Positions 58,579 to 64,000 of a stretch of DNA of 64,000 nt are shown here, in pieces. A program made the position numbers and the translations under genes. The stretch spans positions 7,068,001-7,132,000 of the forward strand of contig NZ_CP109130.1 of assembly GCF_035917975.1 (NCBI RefSeq). Reading direction: 5' to 3'. Source of the DNA: Streptosporangium sp. NBC_01756 (lineage in GTDB: Bacteria; Actinomycetota; Actinomycetes; Streptosporangiales; Streptosporangiaceae). Positions within the stretch are counted from its first letter, which is position 1; every line of letters starts with the position of its first letter. The notes under the pieces were generated by a model. It did no database searches, was not told the DNA's origin, and saw only the letters and a program-made list of their open reading frames with translations.

Positions 58579-58988
58579 TGTCGGCACGGGGTAAGGCGCG
58601 TAGGCGCGCGCTGGACATCCTGTTCGAGGCCGAGGCACGGAGCCAGGACCCGCTGAGCGTCCTGGCCGAGCGCCTGGAACGGGCGGAACCGCCCGTCAAC
58701 GAATACACCACGACGATCGTCGAGGGCGTGTGCCGGCACCGGACGCGCATCGACGAGCTGATCACCACCTATGCCGAGGGGTGGACGCTCGACCGCATGC
58801 CCGCGGTCGACCGCAACCTGCTGCGCGGCGGCACCTACGAGCTCCTGTGGATGCCCGACGTTCCCGAGGGCGTCGTCATCAGCGAGTGGGTCGGCCTGGC
58901 CTCCGAGCTGTCGACCGATGAGTCACCGCAGTTCGTCAACGGCCTGATGGCCCGGTTCAAGCAGCTCAAGCCCTCTCTGACGCTGTAG
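58578..58988 (+). CDS. nusB: Transcription antitermination protein NusB
   Basis: A 136-aa all-helical RNA-binding protein: 'SARGKARRRALDILFEAEAR', 'PAVDRNLLRGGTYELLW', 'VVISEWVGLASELSTDESPQFVNGLM' as landmarks of the fold (last motif split over residues about 98-125). It joins NusE/S10 at boxA of rRNA transcripts. It overlaps efp by one base. Confidence 0.96.
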   Translation: MSARGKARRRALDILFEAEARSQDPLSVLAERLERAEPPVNEYTTTIVEGVCRHRTRIDELITTYAEGWTLDRMPAVDRNLLRGGTYELLWMPDVPEGVVISEWVGLASELSTDESPQFVNGLMARFKQLKPSLTL

Positions 58989-59183
58989 CGCGTGCCGCGG
59001 GGGCCGATCGCCGGTCTCCCGCGGTGACGCGGCCCTTGCGGGCTTCGGTCTCTTTTGTCCACCGGGGTTCTCCCGGTGCCGAAAAAGACTCGCCCAAACA
59101 CGAGTATGGATCGTCCTTGGGCTGCTTCGGGGGCCGCCCGGCGTAGGCTGGGCTCGTCACCCGAAATAGGAGGCGATCTGAAG

Positions 59184-59942
59184 TTGCACGCCGTAGGCAT
59201 CTCGCGGCAGGCAGGCACTCCGGCGGTCCGCACCGCCGTCGTCTGGGACGTCCTGCGGGCTGTGCTGGCCGACCGGGTGTCCACCACCGGGCGCGTCCGT
59301 CTTGACATCGTCGACGCCGGAGGCGGCACGGGGGGCTTCGCGGTTCCGCTGGCCGAGCTCGGGCACACCGTCACGGTCGTCGATCCCAGCCCCGACTCGC
59401 TGGCCGCCCTGGAGCGCCGCGCCGCGGAGGCGGGCGTGGGGGTGCGCGCGCTGCAGGGCGACGCCGCCGACCTGGGGGAGCTGCTTCCGGCCGACTCCGC
59501 CGATCTGGTGCTCTGCCACAGCGTGCTGGAGTACGTGGAGGATCCGGCCAGCGCGCTGACGGCCATGGCCGCCCTGCTGCGCGAGGGCGGTGCGATCAGC
59601 GTGCTGGCCGCCAATCCGCTCGCCGCCGCGCTGCACCGCTCGATCGCCGGCCGGTTCGACGAGGCCCGTCAGGTGCTGGACGACCCCGAGGGGCGCTGGG
59701 GCGACCGTGACCCCACTCCCCGGCGGTTCACCCGCGAGGCCCTGGCCCGGCTTCTCGCAGTGACCGGTTTCACCCCCGGAGAGGTGCACGGTGTCCGGAT
59801 CTTCGCCGATCTGGTGCCCAGCCGGTTGCTCGACGGCGAGCCGGGGGCCGCACGGGCCCTGGTCGCCCTGGAGCAGGCGGCGGCCGCCCATCCCGTGCTC
59901 CGGGACATCGCCACCCAACTGCACGTCCTCGGCCACCGGTGA
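59184..59942 (+). CDS. Class I SAM-dependent methyltransferase
   Basis: A 252-aa protein. The SAM motif is 'LDIVDAGGGTGGFAVPLAEL', followed by 'TVVDPSPDSL' (acidic end of strand 2), 'LQGDAADLGELLP' and 'CHSVLEYVEDPASAL'. TTG 59184 is supported by AGGAGG at 59168-59173; the open frame to 59055 upstream crosses promoter-like DNA (TAGGCT near 59142). Substrate unknown. It lies just before dinB, with dinB's own LexA-controlled promoter starting after its stop. Confidence 0.85.
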   Translation: MHAVGISRQAGTPAVRTAVVWDVLRAVLADRVSTTGRVRLDIVDAGGGTGGFAVPLAELGHTVTVVDPSPDSLAALERRAAEAGVGVRALQGDAADLGELLPADSADLVLCHSVLEYVEDPASALTAMAALLREGGAISVLAANPLAAALHRSIAGRFDEARQVLDDPEGRWGDRDPTPRRFTREALARLLAVTGFTPGEVHGVRIFADLVPSRLLDGEPGAARALVALEQAAAAHPVLRDIATQLHVLGHR

Positions 59943-59945
59943 GGC

Positions 59946-59973
59946 TTGTGTCGAACGCGCGTTCCCATAGGAT
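59946..59973 (+). promoter_or_regulatory. dinB promoter with LexA box
   Basis: TTGTGT (59946-59951), 16 bp, TAGGAT (59968-59973), then 6 nt to GTG 59980. The spacer contains TCGAACGCGCGTTCCC (59951-59966), matching TCGAAC-N4-GTTCGA at 10 of 12 positions and the CGAACRNRYGTTCG form at 13 of 14. LexA bound here would cover the promoter. Confidence 0.75.
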
Positions 59974-59979
59974 GGTGCC

Positions 59980-61218
59980 GTGTCGAGGAAGCAGCAGATG
60001 CCGCGCCCGAGGTCCGATCTGGGCGCCGACGACACCGGCTGCCCGATCCTCCACGTCGACATGGACGCGTTCTACGCCAGTGTCGAGCTGCGCGAGCGCC
60101 CGGAGCTCCAGGGCACGCCTGTCATCATCGGTGCGCCCGGCGCGCGCGGCGTGGTGCTCAGCGCCACCTACGAGGCCCGGAGGTTCGGGGTGCACTCGGC
60201 CATGCCGATGACCCGGGCCCGCCGGCTCTGCCCCCAGGCGGTGGTCATCCCGCCGAGCCGGGGAAAATACGCCGAGGTGTCCCGCGGCGTGATGGAAATC
60301 TTCCACACGTACACCCCCGAGGTCGAGCCGATCGCCTCCGATGAGGCGTTCCTCGACGTGGGCGGGGCGCGCAAGAGGCTCGGTCCGCCGGCCGCCATCG
60401 CCGTGATGATCCGTGAGCAGGTCGTGCGGGAACACGGGATCACCTGCTCCGTCGGCGTGGCGAACAGCAAGTTCATCGCCAAACTCGCGTCCCAGCACTG
60501 CAAGCCAGACGGCCTTCTGGTCGTTCCGGCGGACAGGGTGGTGGATTTCCTCCATCCTCTCCCGGTAGGGGCCCTGTGGGGCGTAGGGGAGCGTACGGAG
60601 CAGTCTCTGGTGCGGTTGGGCGTCAGAACCGTCGGTGATCTCGCGGCCATCCCGGTCGCCACTCTGCAGCACCAGCTCGGCCAGGCCGTCGGAGCCCATC
60701 TGGCCGCACTCGCCTGGGGGCGCGACGAGCGTCCGGTGACCCCGCATGTGCCCGACAAGAGCATCGGGGCCGAGGAGACATTCGCCACAGACGTCGACGA
60801 TCCCGTGAAGATCCGCAAGGAGCTGCTCCGCCTCTCCGAACGGGTCGCGGTCAGGCTCAGGGAGGGTGGCCACGTCGGCCGCACGGTCAGCGTGAAACTC
60901 CGCCGTGCCGACTTCAGCACCGTCTCCCGCTCCCGGACGCTCCGGGAGCCCACGGATGTCGCCCAGGTGCTCTACGCGACCGCATGTGACCTCTACGCCG
61001 CGGCAGGCCTGGAGAAAGTCCGGCTCCGCCTGGTCGGGGTGCGGGTGGAGAGCCTGCGTCCGGCCGGTGAGGCGCCCAGGCAGCTCGGTCTGGGCGAACG
61101 GGAGTCGGGCTGGCGGGAGGCCGAACAGGCGATGGACAGGGCGGCCCGAAGATTCGGTCGCGATGTGGTGCTCCCGGCGTCGCTTGTTCGCCCACCATTT
61201 GGTGAAATAGACCCATGA
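59980..61218 (+). CDS. dinB: DNA polymerase IV (Y-family)
   Basis: A 412-aa translesion polymerase. Catalytic motifs: 'ILHVDMDAFYASVELRE' (first Asp), 'SDEAFLDVGG' (Asp-Glu pair) and 'CSVGVANSKFIAKLAS'. The thumb has a helix-hairpin-helix ('LWGVGERTEQSLVRLGVRTVGDL'-type region near residue 200) and the little-finger domain ends with 'RLRLVGVRVESL'. There is no obvious C-terminal beta-clamp motif of QxxLF type beyond 'QLGLG'. GTG 59980 is probably leaderless. The LexA box predicts DNA-damage induction. Confidence 0.95.
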   Translation: MSRKQQMPRPRSDLGADDTGCPILHVDMDAFYASVELRERPELQGTPVIIGAPGARGVVLSATYEARRFGVHSAMPMTRARRLCPQAVVIPPSRGKYAEVSRGVMEIFHTYTPEVEPIASDEAFLDVGGARKRLGPPAAIAVMIREQVVREHGITCSVGVANSKFIAKLASQHCKPDGLLVVPADRVVDFLHPLPVGALWGVGERTEQSLVRLGVRTVGDLAAIPVATLQHQLGQAVGAHLAALAWGRDERPVTPHVPDKSIGAEETFATDVDDPVKIRKELLRLSERVAVRLREGGHVGRTVSVKLRRADFSTVSRSRTLREPTDVAQVLYATACDLYAAAGLEKVRLRLVGVRVESLRPAGEAPRQLGLGERESGWREAEQAMDRAARRFGRDVVLPASLVRPPFGEIDP

Positions 61219-61365
61219 CGCCTCCTCCGGTTTGGACTACGTTGGACGTTTTCTTTCGTCTACGTCTACAGCCTCGTATTCTGGGGATAACCGACCGCGA
61301 GGTTCGGACACCCCGTGTCGTTCGTCACCGTCTTCCCCGTCCTGGGGCTGTCCTTGGGAGGCGCC

Positions 61366-61761
61366 GTGCCGCTCTCTGATCACGAGCAGCGCCTGCTCGA
61401 CCAGATCGAGCAGGCCCTCTACGCTGAGGACCCGAAGTGGGCCAACACCGTGCGGATCAGTGATCCACGCAGCCATTACAAGCGCCGCCTGGTCAAGGCC
61501 TCCATCGGCTTCATCCTGGGCATCGTGCTGCTGATGGTCGGCGTCGTGATCATCAACATCCCGCTCGGTGTCGGCGGTTTCGTGGTCATGCTCGCCGCGT
61601 GTCTGTGGGGTCTGTCCAGCTGGAAGCGGATGAACGGGTTCGGTGAGGCCGCGGCCGCACCGCCCGGGCGACCAGGTAAGACCAGGCGCCGCGGCGGCGC
61701 CCGGCAGAGCTTCATGGAGCGGATGGAAGAGCGCTGGCGCCGTCGTCACGACGAGCGTTAG
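61366..61761 (+). CDS. DUF3040 membrane protein
   Basis: A 131-aa protein. 'PLSDHEQRLLDQIEQALYAEDPKWANTVR' is the DUF3040 N-terminus (landmark, residues 2-30), followed by two membrane segments ('GFILGIVLLMVGVVIINI' and 'GVGGFVVMLAACLWGLSSW') and a basic tail. GTG 61366 has GGGAGG 5-10 nt upstream. In many actinomycetes DUF3040 genes precede mraZ and the division cluster. Function unknown. A TATTCT box lies near 61275. Confidence 0.85.
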   Translation: MPLSDHEQRLLDQIEQALYAEDPKWANTVRISDPRSHYKRRLVKASIGFILGIVLLMVGVVIINIPLGVGGFVVMLAACLWGLSSWKRMNGFGEAAAAPPGRPGKTRRRGGARQSFMERMEERWRRRHDER

Positions 61762-61769
61762 GGCGAAGG

Positions 61770-61792
61770 CCCGCCCCTGCCATGGTGGCGGG
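61770..61792 (+). terminator. Possible terminator of the DUF3040 gene
   Basis: CCCGCC (61770-61775) and GGCGGG (61787-61792), 6 bp with an 11-nt loop, just after the stop and before the convergent gene end. Confidence 0.35.
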
Positions 61793-61876
61793 ACCCCTCG
61801 CCGATGACCGTGGGCCGCCTCCGGTGGAGACGACCCACAGGTGATCGATCCGGCCTTCCCGCCGGCTCCGGAGCCC

Positions 61877-64000
61877 TCAGACGCTTCTCCGGGCCGGTCG
61901 GCGGAGCCGGAGATTCTCCAGCCGGTCGAAACCGTCCAGCGCCCGCGTCCCCAGCCGTCGCGCCCGCAGGAGGGTCGAGGGCGGCAGCAGCACCGCACGG
62001 ATCCGCCGGCCCCGGGTCACGGTGGCCGCCAGTGCCCGCCGTACCCGGCGGAGATCCTCGGGCAGCGAGCCGATCTCTCCCGTGGTGCGGGCGAAGAGCA
62101 TCCGTTCCACCGCCATGGCGATCCTGGACACCGCGGCCTCGGCCTCCGCGTCGAACCCGTACTGCTCGGTGAGCCGCCGGGCCAGCGCCCTGGGACTCTC
62201 ACTCGGCTGACGTGACATGCCGTAGTCGCACAACGCGTCGTCGAGTTCCGCCCATGCCGCGTTCACCGCCGGCTCCCGCCGGTCCGCCACGACCTCGGGG
62301 GGCTCCGCGCCGGGGGGTCCCGCGGCAGGAGCGTCCGTCCCGCGCGCGTAGGACCTGCGCCGCCGGGCGCGCAGCTCCCAGCGGAGCATCCCGGGGATCA
62401 GCGCGATCAGCAACGCGACGGCGGCCCCGATGCCGATCCGCGCCACCAGGGGCATGCCCTCGTCCACCGCGATCGGCGCCCCGCCGAGGTCGCGGTCGAG
62501 CAGCGGGTCACGGCGGTCGCGGGCGGCTCCGTCCGGCAGGTCCGTTCCGGTGGGATCCGGGGCCGGGGCCGAGCTCTCCCCGTCATCGTCGATCGGCGCA
62601 GCCTGCGGCCGGGTGTAGGACGGCGCCGTCGCGCCGCTCTGCCCCGTGCTGCCTCCCGGCGTGGGCTCGAACCGCAGCCATCCGGTGCCCTCGAAGTAGA
62701 GCTCCGGCCAGGCGTGGGAGTCGTGCGTGCGCACCTGCCACTCACCGGCGACGTAGTCGCCACCGGTGTAGCCGATGGCGACCCGGGACGGGATGCCCAG
62801 GATCCGCGCCAGAACCGCCATCGAGGCGGCGAACTGCTCGCAGAACCCGGTCCGGCTGCGGATCATGAAATCCGTCAGCGCCTGACCGCTGTGCCCCTGG
62901 GTCGACAGGCTGTAGGTGAACCCGCCCTTCTTGGTGAAGAAATCCTGGAGCTGGATCGCCTGCTCGAAAGGGCTGGAGTCCTGCTCCGTCACCCGTCTGG
63001 CCAGTTCCCTGATCTCCCGGGGGAGATTCTCCGGCAGCTGCAGGTATCGCTCGTCGACCTGCGCGGCGGCCGACGCCCTGAGCGCCTCCGGAGTCGGATC
63101 GGGCTCGCCGGTGACGACCTCGTAATTCAGCCCCCCGGCGGTTTCCTCGCTGGAGAACACCATGAGCGTGTCCCGGTCGGCCCGCCAGTCACCCTCGATC
63201 CGGACCCGGCTGGCCGGGTAGGGCAGTGGCAGGAACTTCAGCTCTCTGACCTGTTCGCTCACCTTGACCTTGAGGGTCGTCTGCGTGACGGCCAGCCCCG
63301 CGGCCTGGCCGGGGGGAGCCGGCAGCGGCCCCTCGGAGACCCGGTCCTCGGCATGGCCCTGCGGGTCCGTCATCGTCCACCGGTCGCCGTCGAAGACGTC
63401 CAGCGCGTACAGCCGCAGGTAACGCGGCGCGCCGTCGTTGACCGTGTAGGTCATCATGGTGGCGTTGGTCGGCAGCGAGAGCTTCCCCCGCAGATCGGCT
63501 ATCGGGTCCGGGATGGTGATCAGGTTGCCGCCCCCGCCTCTGCCGTTGCCCACCCCGAACCCGAACAGCGGGTTCGGCTCCAGCGTGGGCAGCAGCGCGG
63601 GCAACAGGATGGCCAGCACGATCGCCGTGAAGCCGATGCGCTTACCCGACAGCCGCAGGGATCCGGTGTCGGGGGCGGGCTTCGGGGCCACGAAGGACGG
63701 GGTACGGCGTACCAGCACCGCCCGGCCCCAGTGGTTGATCCGTTCACGTCCGTCGGCGGCCAGCAGCCCCATGTAGCCCAGGGCCGCGATGATGAAAGCC
63801 GGCCAGCTGATCGGCTCGGAGACCACCGCGGCGGGGACGGTGAACAGCGCCAGCAACGGCAGGCCGGTGAGCGCGGCCCGGCGCAGCCGGGAGGCCACCA
63901 GATCGACAAGGATCGCGATCAGTCCGACGCCGCCGCAGGTCAGCAGGGTGATACTGGTGTTGGCCGGCACCGGGGCGGCGTATCGTTGGATGTCGGTGAA
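61877..64000 (-). CDS. TgpA-type membrane transglutaminase, 5' end beyond the window
   Basis: At least 707 codons; the frame is open to position 64000, so the true start lies outside. Several N-terminal hydrophobic segments precede a long extracytoplasmic region with the TgpA N domain and a transglutaminase core: Cys in 'SRTGFCEQFAASMAVLARILG', His in 'RTHDSHAWPELYFEGTGWL', and 'SRVAIGYTGGDYV'. A further membrane helix ('GIGAAVALLIALIPGML') leads to a cytoplasmic DUF4129-like tail ('LDDALCDYGMSRQPSESPRALARRL'). It often follows a DUF58 and a MoxR gene in envelope clusters. Function in the wall is inferred. Confidence 0.88.
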   Translation of the reverse strand, partial: FTDIQRYAAPVPANTSITLLTCGGVGLIAILVDLVASRLRRAALTGLPLLALFTVPAAVVSEPISWPAFIIAALGYMGLLAADGRERINHWGRAVLVRRTPSFVAPKPAPDTGSLRLSGKRIGFTAIVLAILLPALLPTLEPNPLFGFGVGNGRGGGGNLITIPDPIADLRGKLSLPTNATMMTYTVNDGAPRYLRLYALDVFDGDRWTMTDPQGHAEDRVSEGPLPAPPGQAAGLAVTQTTLKVKVSEQVRELKFLPLPYPASRVRIEGDWRADRDTLMVFSSEETAGGLNYEVVTGEPDPTPEALRASAAAQVDERYLQLPENLPREIRELARRVTEQDSSPFEQAIQLQDFFTKKGGFTYSLSTQGHSGQALTDFMIRSRTGFCEQFAASMAVLARILGIPSRVAIGYTGGDYVAGEWQVRTHDSHAWPELYFEGTGWLRFEPTPGGSTGQSGATAPSYTRPQAAPIDDDGESSAPAPDPTGTDLPDGAARDRRDPLLDRDLGGAPIAVDEGMPLVARIGIGAAVALLIALIPGMLRWELRARRRRSYARGTDAPAAGPPGAEPPEVVADRREPAVNAAWAELDDALCDYGMSRQPSESPRALARRLTEQYGFDAEAEAAVSRIAMAVERMLFARTTGEIGSLPEDLRRVRRALAATVTRGRRIRAVLLPPSTLLRARRLGTRALDGFDRLENLRLRRPARRSV

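Overview
The window is high-GC DNA from a filamentous actinomycete. The gene set points to the Streptosporangiales or a relative of Streptomyces: a BldD orthologue, an actinobacterial mIHF, an F420-dependent oxidoreductase, an actinobacterial PriA without helicase motifs, a SAV_6107-type HEPN protein, a DUF3040 protein, and many GTG/TTG starts. Much of it is a conserved chromosomal core (bldD, pyr operon, mihF-gmk-rpoZ-coaBC, metK, priA, def-fmt-rsmB, rpe, rib operon). No tRNA, rRNA, CRISPR array, transposase or phage gene was seen.

Layout. 0.1-4.2 kb: YbaK-type deacylase (-), L,D-transpeptidase (+), HEPN protein (+) behind a promoter overlapped by a LexA-like box, SpoIIE-type phosphatase (-), bldD (-). 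4.4-11.7 kb: a complete arginine deiminase operon on the minus strand (permease, arcA, arcB, arcC, second permease, universal stress protein). 12.1-22.4 kb: the pyrimidine operon pyrR-pyrB-pyrC-carA-carB-pyrK-pyrD-pyrF, preceded by a PyrR-type RNA hairpin. 22.5-29.9 kb: mihF, gmk, rpoZ, coaBC, two small proteins, metK, priA. 30-33 kb: two tandem paralogues of unknown function. 33.1-39 kb: def, fmt, rsmB, asnB, rpe. 39-41.5 kb: a TetR/methyltransferase divergent pair and a DUF2236 oxygenase. 41.6-46 kb: an FMN riboswitch and ribD-ribE-ribM-ribBA-ribH. 46.2-48.8 kb: a PH-domain protein and a KtrAB-type potassium system. 49-52.8 kb: a molybdoenzyme-maturation cluster (CoxD, CoxE, XdhC/CoxF and MocA types). 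52.9-56.7 kb: an EEP hydrolase, an F420 LLM oxidoreductase, and a DAACS symporter behind a Crp box and a cysteine-type leader peptide. 56.9-64 kb: pepQ-efp-nusB, a methyltransferase, dinB behind a LexA box, DUF3040, and a transglutaminase (TgpA type) running off the right edge.

Metabolic logic. Carbamoyl phosphate is the hinge of the left half. ArcB releases it from citrulline and ArcC turns it into ATP on one strand, while CarAB makes it and PyrB uses it on the other. Regulation readable from sequence includes PyrR/RNA control of pyr, FMN control of rib, a palindrome filling the -35/-10 spacer of the methyltransferase promoter, LexA-like boxes at dinB and the HEPN gene, and Crp plus a Cys leader at the symporter. 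Several genes have a TANNNT -10 box about 6 nt before the start codon and no Shine-Dalgarno, which suggests leaderless transcripts.

The best candidates for undescribed biology are the SOS-linked HEPN gene, the CxCxxC paralogue pair at 30-33 kb, the cysteine-leader/Crp-controlled symporter, and tandem duplications of gene 3' ends at carB (3 x 89 bp) and arcB (57-bp units).
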